A stretch of DNA of 64,000 bases from Marinobacter bryozoorum (GCF_023156245.1 NZ_JAKZAH010000013.1:35635-99634), one strand, 5' to 3'. Positions 37,225-48,126 are shown, numbered from the stretch's first letter. The notes: a model not told the origin generated them from the sequence alone. Numbers and translations: made by a program.

Positions 37225-38406
37225 CTAAGATCGCAGCCCAGCCACCGCCACCTCAATCTGCTCCATCGCAGCCTGGATCACCGCCAAAGGCGACCCAAGG
37301 TTCAGCCGCATAAACCCGCTGCCCTGCTCCCCGAAGGTAATGCCAGGATTCATCCCCACCCCGGCCTGCTCCACCATAAACCGCTTCAGCTCCGGGTCAT
37401 CCAGCCCAAGACCCCGGCAATCCAGCCACAGCAGATAGGTCCCCTCCGGGTCCGTCACCTTTATCTCCGGCAACCGCTGTTCCACAAAGCCAAGCACAAA
37501 ATCCCGGTTGCCGCGAACATAGTCCATCATCTCCGCCAGCCACTTGCCACCGTGACGATAGCCCGCCTCAAAGGCCGTCACACTGAACGGATTGCACTGC
37601 ACCATATGCAGCGAATCAAACACCCCGTTGAGCTGCCCCAGCAGGTCCGCCCGCTCCGACACCACCGCAGACAACCCCATGCCCGGGATATTGAACGTCT
37701 TGCTGGGCGCAACCGTCGTCAGCAGTGGATCACCCGGCTCACAGACCGTTGCCAGCATCGTGTGCGCTTGCCGGTCCCGGTACACCAGGTCGGCGTGTAT
37801 TTCATCGGAAATCACTACCAGGTCATGGCGGCGGGCAATCGCCATCACGCCCTCCAGCTCCGCACGACGCCAGACCCGGCCGACCGGGTTATGGGGCGAA
37901 CAAAGGAACAGTACCTTGCTGGATGGATCGGAAGCACAGCTTTCCAGGTGTTCCAGGTCCATCTCATAACAACCATCCCGTTCTACCAGGGGATTCTCCA
38001 CCACCCGGCGACCGGCCTTGCGAATGCTGCTGAAAAACGGCGGGTACACCGGCGGCTGGATGATGACGCCCTCGCCTGCCTCCGCAAACGCCATGGCCGC
38101 CGCATGCAGGGTCGGCACCACCCCGGGGGCCATGCGAACCCACTCCCGCTGAATGGTCCAGTCATGGTGCTCCCGGAACCAGTGGATCATGGACTCGTAC
38201 AGGCTGTCTGGAAACAGCGTGTAGCCATAAGCCGGATGGCGGGCCCGGGCCACCAGGGCATCGGTGACCGCCTGCGGTGCAGCAAAATCCGTATCCGCCA
38301 CCCACAGGGGAATCACATCCTCCCGCCCGAACACTGCCTTGCGGGCATCAAACTTTACGGCGCAGGTGCTCTCTCGCGAGAACACCTGGTCAAACGGATT
38401 ACTCAA
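37225..38406 (-). CDS. ovoB: PLP-dependent C-S lyase, MalY/PatB type; probable OvoB
   Basis: 393 residues, fold-type I. PLP Lys236 in APSKTFNIPG, SPHNPVGRVW and the Asp in ISDEIHADLV are present. MalY/PatB enzymes are cystathionine beta-lyase-like. The start codon overlaps the ovoA stop (ATGA), so it is translationally coupled. Ovothiol synthesis needs a PLP sulfoxide lyase, OvoB, to cleave the OvoA product to 5-thiohistidine; context makes that the best call. A general cystathionine beta-lyase is the alternative. Confidence 0.8.
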   Translation of the reverse strand: MSNPFDQVFSRESTCAVKFDARKAVFGREDVIPLWVADTDFAAPQAVTDALVARARHPAYGYTLFPDSLYESMIHWFREHHDWTIQREWVRMAPGVVPTLHAAAMAFAEAGEGVIIQPPVYPPFFSSIRKAGRRVVENPLVERDGCYEMDLEHLESCASDPSSKVLFLCSPHNPVGRVWRRAELEGVMAIARRHDLVVISDEIHADLVYRDRQAHTMLATVCEPGDPLLTTVAPSKTFNIPGMGLSAVVSERADLLGQLNGVFDSLHMVQCNPFSVTAFEAGYRHGGKWLAEMMDYVRGNRDFVLGFVEQRLPEIKVTDPEGTYLLWLDCRGLGLDDPELKRFMVEQAGVGMNPGITFGEQGSGFMRLNLGSPLAVIQAAMEQIEVAVAGLRS

Positions 38407-40541
38407 GCCCTACGCTCCCAGATCGTAATGTCAGTGAAATTGTACTGGTATTTATTGGCCGTCTCACGAATGACAAAGGGCATCCGTCCGGGTTCGCCAA
38501 CCAGAGAGAAATGCTCGCCCAACAGCTCATCCAGCGCATCACGGGTCGTGTAGTTTTCACCATCTTTCTTGAAACCACCGAGCCATTTATCACGGGGAGT
38601 ATGCTCCTCCTGCCAGGTATAGGGGGAGGCCAGCACCAACAAACCGCCAGCATTAATCCGACTGTGAATTTCCGCGAGGAAGCGTTCCGGGTCATAGAGC
38701 CGATCCAGCAGGTTACTCGCCAGCACAAGGTCATAGCCGGTGAACTGGGGTTTGAGGTTGCAGGCATCCCCCTGCCAGAACTGAACCTTTCCGGAAACCT
38801 CAGCCAGGCCTAACTGATCCAGGTAGCGGGTGCGGTAGCCAACCAGCTCTGCCTCATCCACCAGGGTATAACGTAGCGCACCCTGGTCCGCCATGGACAC
38901 GCCCTGGGCAATAAAACGGGCCGAGAAATCCACCCCGGTGACATGGTCAAAATGCCTGGCCAGTTCGAATGTTGAGCGGCCGGAGGCACAACCAATATCC
39001 AGCGCGGCAATCGCGGGTCGATCCCCCATGGCACTGATCGCCAGTTCCGCAATGGCTTTAGGGTAGTTGGTCACACCCAGGTGTTCATCCCCGAAATGAA
39101 ACTCGGCATATTCCGACAGCAGTTTGTCGGTTTCATACTGGGTGGCCGGCGGCCGCACCTCGGCTTCGGAGACCACATACCGGAAACCAGCATGCTGGAA
39201 GAAGTGACGGCGGAACGCATAGCGGGCCGAGCGCAGGGTCTCGTTGCCACAGGAAATCCAGGACCCGCCCTTGATCAGGTTATGCTGATTATCGAAAGTC
39301 GGGGTCGTGAAGTCATCGTAGAGCGGATGCACTTCAAAGCCATCAAATGGATAGGTGGGCGTCTCCACCCACTGCCAGACGTTGCCCACAACATCAAAGA
39401 AGTCACCATGACGGAACCAGGTGACCGGACACGATGACGCCCAGTGATCCAGGTGCAGGTTGGCCCCGGCAGGCGTGTTCCGTGGCACCTCTTCAACGCC
39501 AGCGACATCGTAGAGGCGGTACCACTCGTCTTCCGTCGGCAAGCGCACTGATTTACCGGTCTGCCGGGCCATCCAGTTACAGAATGCCTTGGCTTCGTGG
39601 TAGTTGACCTCTGCCGGCCAGTCCCACGGCATCTCGACTTGCTCTGTCATCAACCGCAAATACCACTGATTGCTCCAGACCCAGAAGGTCGGATGGCGAG
39701 CTTCGGCAAAGTCCCGCCATTTGCGGCCCTCCTCTTCCCATACCTCGTCATCCTGGTAACCGCCGGCTTCCACAAACTTCAGGAACTCGCTATTGCTCAC
39801 CAGGTACTGGCTCGCCTCAAACGCCGGCACGTCGCCACGGTGTTCACCGTATTCGTTATCCCAGCCATAGAAAGGGGCATCGAACGGTTTCCCCAGGACG
39901 ACCTCGCCACCGGGCACTGCCACCAGGGTGTTTTCGGGCGCCTCACCGGTTTTCGGGCATGGCCGCCAGTCCGGGTCTCTCCTGACATAGTCCAGCTTGT
40001 GCTGGCGAATAAGGACAGACGAGGTTTCCAGGTGAATCCGCTCATGCTCGATACCCATCATGATCGGCCACCAGTCACTGCGCCAGTTGATCGGCAGGGT
40101 CAGCGGCAGGGTATCGATGAGGTCGAGGACCGCATGTCGGACCTTATTCCGGTACGCCATGACTTCCGTTACCGAGGGCCAGTCGTAGTGATCATCATCC
40201 AGGTCATCCCAGCTCATTTCGTCAACGCCAACGGCAAACGTTGATTCCATGCGGGAATCGATGCGATGCGGCAATAGCTTGGCCAGGACCAGTTTGTTGA
40301 CGAAAAAGGTCGCGGTATGGCCGAGATAGAAGATCAGTGGATGCCGCAGTGGAATGGATTTTTCGAAATAGGCCTCATCCCGGGCAAGGGTGCGGAAAAG
40401 GGACTCGTAACGGGCCCAGGTGGCCAGGAAATACTCCCTGATCTCGTCCCGCCTGGACTCCGGGTCGCCGGAAGCCAGGTCAGGCGTACGCTCGAACAAC
40501 CGGCTGTGGGTGGTGTCTTCAACGCTCTCCAACATACTCAT
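38403..40541 (-). CDS. ovoA: 5-histidylcysteine sulfoxide synthase / methyltransferase OvoA
   Basis: 712 residues from the ATG at 40541 (GGAGC 8 nt upstream); a second ATG lies two codons on. N-terminal DinB-like helices carry the iron ligands YLGHTATF and HERIHLE (HX3HXE). A formylglycine-enzyme-like domain follows (NSEFLKFVEAGGY ... VWQWVETPTYPF). A C-terminal SAM methyltransferase (LDIGCASGRSTFELARHF) would methylate 5-thiohistidine to ovothiol A. The fused methyltransferase and full length (700-760 typical) separate it from EgtB. It joins L-cysteine to L-histidine using O2. Confidence 0.92.
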   Translation of the reverse strand: MSMLESVEDTTHSRLFERTPDLASGDPESRRDEIREYFLATWARYESLFRTLARDEAYFEKSIPLRHPLIFYLGHTATFFVNKLVLAKLLPHRIDSRMESTFAVGVDEMSWDDLDDDHYDWPSVTEVMAYRNKVRHAVLDLIDTLPLTLPINWRSDWWPIMMGIEHERIHLETSSVLIRQHKLDYVRRDPDWRPCPKTGEAPENTLVAVPGGEVVLGKPFDAPFYGWDNEYGEHRGDVPAFEASQYLVSNSEFLKFVEAGGYQDDEVWEEEGRKWRDFAEARHPTFWVWSNQWYLRLMTEQVEMPWDWPAEVNYHEAKAFCNWMARQTGKSVRLPTEDEWYRLYDVAGVEEVPRNTPAGANLHLDHWASSCPVTWFRHGDFFDVVGNVWQWVETPTYPFDGFEVHPLYDDFTTPTFDNQHNLIKGGSWISCGNETLRSARYAFRRHFFQHAGFRYVVSEAEVRPPATQYETDKLLSEYAEFHFGDEHLGVTNYPKAIAELAISAMGDRPAIAALDIGCASGRSTFELARHFDHVTGVDFSARFIAQGVSMADQGALRYTLVDEAELVGYRTRYLDQLGLAEVSGKVQFWQGDACNLKPQFTGYDLVLASNLLDRLYDPERFLAEIHSRINAGGLLVLASPYTWQEEHTPRDKWLGGFKKDGENYTTRDALDELLGEHFSLVGEPGRMPFVIRETANKYQYNFTDITIWERRA

Positions 40542-40707
40542 CACGCACGCTCCTACAATTACTGTCCTTGCTGATACTGTTCGGCATGGCTTTCGGACCA
40601 TCAAAAGAGGTGGCTCCGTGCGCCGCACCCATGACGGCCCGGCCAGGAAACACTACAATTGCCACCCTACCCTTTACCCCGCTTGCTGTTCCATTCCCGG
40701 AGAATCC

Positions 40708-41595
40708 ATGATAGGCCAGATTGTTTCAACGATGTTGCCCGTCTTCCTCATTGCCGGGTGCGGAGCCCTCTACGGTCGCTATCGATCACCCGACATCCAG
40801 AGCATGAACACTGTCAACATGGAGCTGTTCGTGCCGATGCTGGTGTTCGCCGTACTGGCGGACCAGGAAGCCCCACTGGCGGATTATGCCTGGCTTGCCA
40901 CCGCCGGCGTGGTCGTGGTGCTGGGTTCCGGCCTGCTGTTGTGGCCAGTGGCAAAGATGTTGCGGCTGAACCTGAAAACCTTCCTGCCGCCGATGATGTT
41001 CAACAACTCCGGCAACATGGGCATTCCGCTGATCGTGCTGGCCTTTGGCGAGGCGGCCCTGCCTGCCGCCGTGGTGCTGTTTATCGTCGAGATGATCCTG
41101 CATTTCTCGGTGGGCCTGTACATGCTGGACCCGCACACCTCCATGATCCGGCGCCTGCGGGTGCCGGTGGTGCTGGCCACCATTGCCGGCCTGGCGGTGA
41201 ACATCGGTGGTGTGGCCCTGCCGGGATGGCTGATGGAAGCCCTGAACATGCTGGGCGGCATCTGCATTCCGCTGATGCTGTTCACCCTGGGTATCCGCAT
41301 GCTGGAGGTGGACTTCAGTGACTGGAAACTGGGCCTGCTCGGTGCCATCGCCTGCCCCGCCAGCGGGCTAATCCTGGCCTGGCCGATGATTGCGGTACTG
41401 GACCTGCCAGGCATCCAGGTGGCCAGCCTGTGGGTATTTGCCGCGTTACCGCCGGCGGTGCTGAACTACATGGTTGCCGAACAGTACCGGCAGGAGCCCC
41501 ACAAGGTGGCCTCGCTGGTACTGATCAGCAACCTGGGTAGCCTGGTGGTGATGCCCATTGTACTGGGCCTGGTATTCAGCGCCGGTTACCTCTGA
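40708..41595 (+). CDS. AEC (auxin efflux carrier)-family permease
   Basis: 295 residues from the ATG at 40708, preceded by CCGGAGAA. About ten helices; NNSGNMGIPL is the conserved crossover motif of the AEC family. Bacterial members move malate, malonate or similar acids. It is divergent from ovoA, so a link to ovothiol or amino-acid traffic is possible but unproven. Confidence 0.88.
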   Translation: MIGQIVSTMLPVFLIAGCGALYGRYRSPDIQSMNTVNMELFVPMLVFAVLADQEAPLADYAWLATAGVVVVLGSGLLLWPVAKMLRLNLKTFLPPMMFNNSGNMGIPLIVLAFGEAALPAAVVLFIVEMILHFSVGLYMLDPHTSMIRRLRVPVVLATIAGLAVNIGGVALPGWLMEALNMLGGICIPLMLFTLGIRMLEVDFSDWKLGLLGAIACPASGLILAWPMIAVLDLPGIQVASLWVFAALPPAVLNYMVAEQYRQEPHKVASLVLISNLGSLVVMPIVLGLVFSAGYL

Positions 41596-41618
41596 GCATA
41601 ACCGGCGCCGTGGACGTC

Positions 41619-43265
41619 TCAGGCCTGGCCAGCGCGGAAGAAGGAAACCTCCTTGCGCAGCTGATCCGCCAGGGTATCCAGCTCACGGCTTGAGGAAGCC
41701 ACCTGCTCGGAGCCGGCGGCAGTCTCTACCGTGGCGTCGTGGATCCGGCTGATGTTGCGGTTTACTTCCTCCGCCACGGAGCTTTGCTGTTCTGCAGCGC
41801 TGGCAATCTGGGCGTTCATGTCATTGATGGCACCCACCTCGTGGCGGATCCGACCCAGGGCCTCCTGGGCAGAACCAGTCTGGGCTACCGTCTCCCGGGC
41901 CAGTTCGCGGCTGGTCTCCATCACCGAGACGGCCTGGCCGGCACCGGTCTGCAGCTTGCCGATCATCTCCTGGATTTCCCGGGTGGAATCCTGGGTGCGG
42001 GTCGCCAGCGAACGCACCTCATCGGCCACCACGGCGAAGCCACGGCCCTGCTCCCCGGCTCGCGCCGCCTCAATGGCCGCGTTCAGGGCCAGCAGGTTGG
42101 TCTGTTCGGCGATGCCGTTGATGACTTCAATAATGGATTCGATATTGGCGCTGTCCTGGCTGACCTGGCGGACAGTTTCCGTCGCACCTTCCAGGGTGTC
42201 GGCCAGGTTACCGATGGCCGTTGCTGTGTCGGCTACGACCCGGTTGCCGTTCTCCACTTCCTCGTCGGCTGTACGGGTGGCCGAGGCAGCATTGCCGGCA
42301 AAGCCGGCCACTTCGTTGACGGTGGCCGCCATCTGGTTGACGGCCGCCGCCATCTGCTGGGCCTCTTCGGACTGCAGGCGAATCTGCTCCCGGTTGTTAC
42401 CGGCGGTGTCCATCAGCTCAGTAGCCGCCTCGGCCAGCTGGGTGGACGCCTGGCGGACCCGCGCCATGGTGGCCGACAAACGGGTGGTGGTTTCCTTCAG
42501 GGCACCCATCACACTGTTGGGATACCGGGTGTCGATCGCCTGGTCCAGCTGACCGTCTGCCAGTGCACGGATTGCCTCGGCCACGTCTTCCGGTTCAGCA
42601 CCGAGAGTCGCCTTGAGGTTGCGAATAATCAGAACCACCACGACAATCCCGACCAGTATGGCCAGCCCGGTGACGATAAAGATCAGCACCTGGAACCCCG
42701 AGGCCGCCCCCTGGACCCGATCGATATCCCCTGCAATGATGTCTTCCTGGTGATCAATAAACGCGTTTACCCGGGCGAGCCACTCCGTGTAGGCCGGAGA
42801 CACCTCTCCCAACAGGAAGGCACGGGCCGCATCCGGGCCCTCACTCTGGCGAAGGGTCACCAGCTGCTCCGTCAACGCCAGGGTGCGGCGCTCGATCGCC
42901 TCGATATCGCCAAGCAGCCGGGTCTCCTCGCCACTGGTGCCGAGTTCGTCGAACAGGCCATCCATCGCAACGGCTGACTTCTGATAGAACGCTTTGAGCT
43001 GCTCGATATTCTGCAGGTGGGTCCGCAGGTCCGTGTCGTTACGGACCAGTACGGCATCGCGAATGGCAATGGCGCGGTCGTGGACACTACCGCGGAAGTT
43101 GATGGCATGGCGCTGCTTGACCGACGCGCCTTCGCGCACCTCCATCAGTGTGCGGTCCATGAAACCGACCCGCAGGTTGCCCACCACACTGACCAGCACC
43201 ATCAGGGAAAGAACTACTCCAAAACCGAGACCCAGGCGCCCCGCAACCGTCAGCCGACCGAACAT
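41619..43265 (-). CDS. Methyl-accepting chemotaxis protein
   Basis: 548 residues. TM1 (about 9-29), a four-helix-bundle periplasmic sensor, TM2 (about 192-214), a HAMP region and a long cytoplasmic coiled coil. The hairpin tip [20 protein letters not shown] and [16 protein letters not shown] are canonical for signalling to CheA/CheW. The ligand is unknown. It lies downstream of the ftsH-like gene. Confidence 0.94.
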   Translation of the reverse strand: MFGRLTVAGRLGLGFGVVLSLMVLVSVVGNLRVGFMDRTLMEVREGASVKQRHAINFRGSVHDRAIAIRDAVLVRNDTDLRTHLQNIEQLKAFYQKSAVAMDGLFDELGTSGEETRLLGDIEAIERRTLALTEQLVTLRQSEGPDAARAFLLGEVSPAYTEWLARVNAFIDHQEDIIAGDIDRVQGAASGFQVLIFIVTGLAILVGIVVVVLIIRNLKATLGAEPEDVAEAIRALADGQLDQAIDTRYPNSVMGALKETTTRLSATMARVRQASTQLAEAATELMDTAGNNREQIRLQSEEAQQMAAAVNQMAATVNEVAGFAGNAASATRTADEEVENGNRVVADTATAIGNLADTLEGATETVRQVSQDSANIESIIEVINGIAEQTNLLALNAAIEAARAGEQGRGFAVVADEVRSLATRTQDSTREIQEMIGKLQTGAGQAVSVMETSRELARETVAQTGSAQEALGRIRHEVGAINDMNAQIASAAEQQSSVAEEVNRNISRIHDATVETAAGSEQVASSSRELDTLADQLRKEVSFFRAGQA

Positions 43266-43400
43266 GGCAATACTCCGACACCGAAAATTTATTGATCGAG
43301 CCTATGAGTTCTCTGAAACTCGAAGATTGGATCAATGTTTTCCCGTCGGATTCGATACTTTTTACATTGGTTTGCAATGCGACCTGATAAGCCGGGTCAG

Positions 43401-45281
43401 TCAGGCTCCTTTCTGGCCTTCCTGTCGCAGCAGGTTTTGCAGGGCGTCACCACTGAGCACTTCCACCTCCAGCAGTTTGCGGGCACCACTCTCAAGTGTT
43501 TGCCGATGGGACTCGAGAATGGACGTCGCCTCGTTGAAGGCCTGGTCAATCAGTTCACGAATAGCCTGGTCGATGGCTTCGGCCGTGGCTTCACTGTATT
43601 GCCGCGAGCTTTCCAGCCACCGCTGCTGGAGATGGCTCTGACCGGCCTTTTCATAGGTCACCTGTCCCAGGGCCGGGATCATGCCAAAGCGGGTGACCAT
43701 ATCCCGGGCAATATCGGTGGCCTTTTCCAGGTCGTCGGCAGCGCCGGTGGAGGTGGCCTTGAACACCAGGCTTTCGGCGGCACGACCACCGAGCAGAACG
43801 GTCATACGATTACGCAGTTCCTGCTCCGACAGCAGGAAGCGGTCCTCGGTGGGGCGTTGCAGGGTATAGCCGAGGGCGCTGATACCCCGGGGGATAATGG
43901 AAACCTTCTGCACCGGATCCACGCCTTCCAGGGACATGGCCACCAGGGCGTGGCCCAACTCGTGGTAGGCCACGGTGCGACGTTCCTTCTCGCTGAGAAT
44001 CCGGTTTTTCTTCTCCAGGCCGGCGACGATACGCTCGATGGCCGCATTGAAATCGTCCAAGGTGACCACGTCGGCATCGCGGCGGGTGGCGAGCAGGGCT
44101 GCCTCGTTCACCAGGTTGGCCAGGTCGGCGCCGGTAAAGCCCGGTGTCAGGGCGGCAATATGATCCAGGTCGGTGTCCGCATCCAGCTTGATCTTGCGGA
44201 TATGCACCTTCAGGATCTGGGCCCGGCCAATACGATCCGGCCGGTCCACCAGCACCTGCCGGTCAAACCGGCCGGCCCGCAGCAGGGCCTGGTCCAGGAT
44301 CTCCGGGCGGTTGGTGGCCGCCAGCAGGATCAGCCCGCTGGACGGGTCAAAGCCATCCAGCTCGACCAGCAACTGGTTGAGGGTCTGCTCCTTTTCATCG
44401 TTGGCCATCATCGGGTTGGCACCCCGGGCCCGGCCCAGCGCGTCCAGCTCATCGATAAAGATAATGGCCGGGGCCATGCCGCGGGCCTGGTTGAACAGAT
44501 CCCTTACCCGGGCGGCACCCACACCGACAAACATCTCCACGAACTCCGAGCCACTGATAGACAGGAAAGGCACGCCTGCCTGGCCGGCCACCGCCCGGGC
44601 CATCAGGGTCTTGCCGGTGCCCGGCGGGCCCACCAGTAAAACCCCTTTCGGGATATGCGCCCCCAGTCGGCTGTACTTGTCCGGGTCACGGAGGAAGTCC
44701 ACCACCTCCTGCAGTTCCGCCTTGGCCTCGTCGACCCCGGCGACGTCGTCGAAGGTCACCTTTGTGTCCTTCTCCATGTAGACCTTGGCCTTGCTCTTGC
44801 CGATGGACATCATGCTGCTGCCACCGCCGCCCATGCCACCCATCCGGCGCAACAGGAAGCTCCACAGCAGCACCAGCAACGCAAAGGGCAACAGCCATGA
44901 CAGCAGGGACGTGAACCAGGTGTTTTCCCGCACGCCGGTATAATCCACCCCGGCGTCTTCCAGGACCTGCACCAGGTCCGGGTCGTCCACCCGGGTGGCG
45001 CGGATGTTCACCAGGTCACCGTCGGAGGAGCGCAATCGGCTCAGCTCGTCCGACGTCAGGAACGGCGAGAGCTGGTTACGGGGCACCGAGGCCTTCACCT
45101 CTTCGGCGGCCACGGTCACGTCCTGCAGTTCGCCGGACAGGGCCAGGGTGCGGAACTCACTGTAGCGGATGGTCTGGGGCTGGGTGGAAAGCCAGTCCGG
45201 CAGCAGGAAAAGCAGCAGCAATACCCCCACGAAGTACCAGATGGAAAATTGCGTGCGCTTGTCCGGCGTTGGCGTAGGCAT
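43401..45281 (-). CDS. ftsH: FtsH-family membrane AAA+ zinc metalloprotease
   Basis: 626 residues. TM1 (about 12-30), periplasmic loop, TM2 (about 124-144), then a GGMGGGGSS linker. Walker A GPPGTGKT (218-225), Walker B IIFIDELDALG, SRH NRPEILDQALLRAGRFDR, zinc site HELGH (440-444). It degrades membrane and regulatory proteins. Housekeeping ftsH usually sits with rlmE and folP; none of these is near, so this is probably a second copy. Confidence 0.93.
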   Translation of the reverse strand: MPTPTPDKRTQFSIWYFVGVLLLLFLLPDWLSTQPQTIRYSEFRTLALSGELQDVTVAAEEVKASVPRNQLSPFLTSDELSRLRSSDGDLVNIRATRVDDPDLVQVLEDAGVDYTGVRENTWFTSLLSWLLPFALLVLLWSFLLRRMGGMGGGGSSMMSIGKSKAKVYMEKDTKVTFDDVAGVDEAKAELQEVVDFLRDPDKYSRLGAHIPKGVLLVGPPGTGKTLMARAVAGQAGVPFLSISGSEFVEMFVGVGAARVRDLFNQARGMAPAIIFIDELDALGRARGANPMMANDEKEQTLNQLLVELDGFDPSSGLILLAATNRPEILDQALLRAGRFDRQVLVDRPDRIGRAQILKVHIRKIKLDADTDLDHIAALTPGFTGADLANLVNEAALLATRRDADVVTLDDFNAAIERIVAGLEKKNRILSEKERRTVAYHELGHALVAMSLEGVDPVQKVSIIPRGISALGYTLQRPTEDRFLLSEQELRNRMTVLLGGRAAESLVFKATSTGAADDLEKATDIARDMVTRFGMIPALGQVTYEKAGQSHLQQRWLESSRQYSEATAEAIDQAIRELIDQAFNEATSILESHRQTLESGARKLLEVEVLSGDALQNLLRQEGQKGA

Positions 45282-45488
45282 AACTCACTTCCCGTTGACG
45301 GCTCTGATGCTGCAGGGACCTCCAGTATAGCCTGCCCATCGCAAGCTAACGGGTGATATGCGTCAAAGTGTCTTCAGTGAGCGGTACTGGCAGCCTTTCC
45401 TGAACGGGCACCACTTGCAAGCCCGGCGGCTTTGACCGATGGTAAACACAGTCATGGTGCATTCCATTTCCGATACGGAGGTCTGTCA

Positions 45489-48104
45489 ATGAGCGTTCTG
45501 TTCCTGATCATCAGTGCCCTGGTGCTGATCTATCTTGGCCTTGGCGGTACAGTAGCCACGGTGGTTCTGGTGGCCGCCACCCTCGCGGGCATGGCCCAGG
45601 ATGGCTGGCATGTGCTCAGCATTCTGCTGGGCGGCGGACTGCTGGCCCTGGCGCTGATTATCCTGCACGCCGACGAACTGCGCCGGGACAAGCTCAGCAA
45701 GCCCCTGCTGGGCTGGGTGCGCGGCCAGCTCCCCAAACTCTCCGATACCGAGCAGGAAGCCCTCAAGTCTGGCTCCGTGGACTGGGATGGTGAGCTGTTC
45801 TCCGGACAGCCGGAATGGTCAAAGCTGCTGGATGCCAAGCCTGCCCACCTCTCCAGCGAAGAGCAGGCGTTCCTCGATGGCCCGGTGGAAAAGCTTTGCG
45901 CCATGTTGGACGACTGGAAGATTACCCACGAGGACTACGACCTGCCGGACAAGGTGTGGAAGTTCATCCGCGAGAACGGTTTCTTCGGCCTGATGATTCC
46001 GAAGGAGCAAGGCGGCAAGGGCTTTTCCCATACCGCCCACTCGGAAATCGTGATGAAGATTTCCACCCGAAGCGTATCCGCCGCTGTAACCGTGATGGTG
46101 CCCAACTCCCTGGGCCCCGGCGAACTGCTGATGGAATACGGCACCGATGACCAGAAGCAACATTACTTGCCCCGCCTCGCCAGTGGTGAGGAGATTCCCT
46201 GCTTCGCCCTCACCTCACCGGTGGCGGGCTCGGACGCCGGCGCCATTCCCGACAAGGGCATTGTCTGCAAGGGCCAGTGGAACGGCAAGGAAGTGCTGGG
46301 CCTCAAGGTCACCTGGAACAAGCGCTACATCACCCTGGCCCCGGTAGCGACCCTGATCGGCCTGGCCATCAAGGTCTACGACCCGGACAAACTGCTCGGC
46401 GGCGACGACAACATTGGCGTGACCTGTGTGCTGGTGCCCCGGGAAACCGAAGGCGTCCATGCCGGTGCCCGCCACCTGCCCATGAATACCGTCTTCATGA
46501 ACGGCCCCACCTGGGGCAATGACGTCTTTATCCCCATGGAGCAGGTGATCGGCGGCCAGGACATGCTTGGCAAGGGCTGGACCATGCTGCTGGAATGCCT
46601 GTCCATTGGCCGGTCCATTTCCCTGCCCGCCCTGGGTACCGGGGCCGGCAAGGTCGCCAGCCTGGCCACCGGTTCCTATGCGCTGGTACGCGAGCAATTC
46701 GGTCGTTCCATCAGCCAGTTTGAAGGGGTGCAGGAAGCCCTCGAACCCATCGCCGGCTACACCTGGATGATGGACTCCGCACGCTTACTGACCGCTGGCA
46801 TGCTGGACCGGGGCGTACGGCCCTCGGTACCCTCGGCGGTGCTGAAATACCGCAACACCGACCTGATGCGGGTAGTGATCAACAACGCCATGGATGTGGT
46901 CGCCGGCCGCGGTGTCATCACCGGCCCCCGTAACTTCCTGGCCCGGGCCTACCAGGCGGTCCCCATTGGCATCACCGTGGAAGGGGCCAATATCCTGACC
47001 CGCAGCCTGATGGTCTTCGGCCAGGGCGCGATTCGCTGCCACCCGTTTATCGTGGACGAAATCGAGGCTGCGGGCATGGACGATGAGCGGGAGGCGGTGC
47101 GCAAGTTCGATGACACCTTTTACCGGCACATCGCCCACACCACCCGGAACGCACTGCGGGCCCTGGTGCTCGGGCTCACCCACGGGCTGGCAGAGCCCGC
47201 CCCCCGTGAGGGCAATATTGGCAAGTACTACCGGCAACTGGCCCGGTTCTCCGCCGGTTTCGCGCTGATGACCGACGTTACCCTGCTGACCGTCGGTGGT
47301 GGCCTGAAGGCTCGCCAGCGGCTGTCCGGGCGCATGGCAGACTGCCTGGTACAGCTCTATTACGCGTCAGCCGTGATCAAACAGTGGCACGAGGAAGGGT
47401 ACCCGGACGATCAGCGGCCCCTGGTGGAGTGGTGCCTGCAAACCTGCCTGAAGGACCTCCAGGCGTCCATGCGGGAGGCGGTGATCAACTTCCCGGTGCC
47501 GGCGCTGCGCTGGCCACTGCGGATCCTGGTTTTCCCGCTGGGCGCCACCGGCCTCAATGGCCCGGATGACCGCCTGGGTACGGAAGTGGCGGCGACCATT
47601 GTGAAAGACACACCGCTGCGACAGCGCATCAGCCGGGGTGCCTACTTCAACGACAAGCCCGATGATGCCCTGGGCCGGGTGCTCAATGCCTATCGCCTCG
47701 CCAATGAAACCGTGGAACTGCGGGCGCGTCTGCACGACGCCATCCGCAACCGTGACCCGGAAGAACTGGGCGGCATCGACATGCTGCTGGGGCATCAGCG
47801 CAAGGAACTGGTGGACTGGGCCTGCAAGGAAGGCGTTATCCGTGATGAGGAATGCGACAAGCTGCGGGAGGCACTGACCGCCCTTTACGACGTGATCCGG
47901 GTGGATGCCTTTGATGCGGACGGCCTCAAGGCCCTGTCCCGCTGCGCCAAGGGCAAGCGCAAGGTGGTGGAGCGGCCGGCCAGCGACGACCAGGACACTG
48001 AGTCAGTCCTGCCTGAGAAGCCAGCCACCAGCGGGAACTCTGCCACCGGTGCGACAAAGACCCGCAAGGGTGCCAGCAGCAAGACCAACGGCCGGAAAGC
48101 ATAG
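45489..48104 (+). CDS. fadE: Acyl-CoA dehydrogenase FadE
   Basis: 871 residues from the ATG at 45489 (CGGAGGTC upstream). Two or three N-terminal hydrophobic segments anchor it to the membrane, then an acyl-CoA dehydrogenase core (SVSAAVTVMVPNSLGPGELL ... FALTSPVAGSDAGAI) and a FadE C-terminal domain. A Lys/Ser/Thr-rich tail ends it. It performs the first step of long-chain fatty-acid beta-oxidation. A hairpin overlapping its stop codon separates it from the convergent phosphatase gene. Confidence 0.94.
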   Translation: MSVLFLIISALVLIYLGLGGTVATVVLVAATLAGMAQDGWHVLSILLGGGLLALALIILHADELRRDKLSKPLLGWVRGQLPKLSDTEQEALKSGSVDWDGELFSGQPEWSKLLDAKPAHLSSEEQAFLDGPVEKLCAMLDDWKITHEDYDLPDKVWKFIRENGFFGLMIPKEQGGKGFSHTAHSEIVMKISTRSVSAAVTVMVPNSLGPGELLMEYGTDDQKQHYLPRLASGEEIPCFALTSPVAGSDAGAIPDKGIVCKGQWNGKEVLGLKVTWNKRYITLAPVATLIGLAIKVYDPDKLLGGDDNIGVTCVLVPRETEGVHAGARHLPMNTVFMNGPTWGNDVFIPMEQVIGGQDMLGKGWTMLLECLSIGRSISLPALGTGAGKVASLATGSYALVREQFGRSISQFEGVQEALEPIAGYTWMMDSARLLTAGMLDRGVRPSVPSAVLKYRNTDLMRVVINNAMDVVAGRGVITGPRNFLARAYQAVPIGITVEGANILTRSLMVFGQGAIRCHPFIVDEIEAAGMDDEREAVRKFDDTFYRHIAHTTRNALRALVLGLTHGLAEPAPREGNIGKYYRQLARFSAGFALMTDVTLLTVGGGLKARQRLSGRMADCLVQLYYASAVIKQWHEEGYPDDQRPLVEWCLQTCLKDLQASMREAVINFPVPALRWPLRILVFPLGATGLNGPDDRLGTEVAATIVKDTPLRQRISRGAYFNDKPDDALGRVLNAYRLANETVELRARLHDAIRNRDPEELGGIDMLLGHQRKELVDWACKEGVIRDEECDKLREALTALYDVIRVDAFDADGLKALSRCAKGKRKVVERPASDDQDTESVLPEKPATSGNSATGATKTRKGASSKTNGRKA

Positions 48105-48116
48105 CCTTCCGGCCGT
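48088..48116. terminator. Convergent hairpin at the fadE stop codon
   Basis: A perfect 10-bp stem (ACGGCCGGAA / TTCCGGCCGT) has a 9-nt loop that contains the fadE stop codon. There is no T run. It can serve the 3' ends of both converging genes. Confidence 0.6.
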
Positions 48117-48126
48117 CAGCCAGCCA

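Noticed and set aside
37147..38553. 468-codon rightward frame antisense to the ovoB-like gene
   Set aside because: Arg/His/Pro-rich shadow of a conserved PLP enzyme gene.
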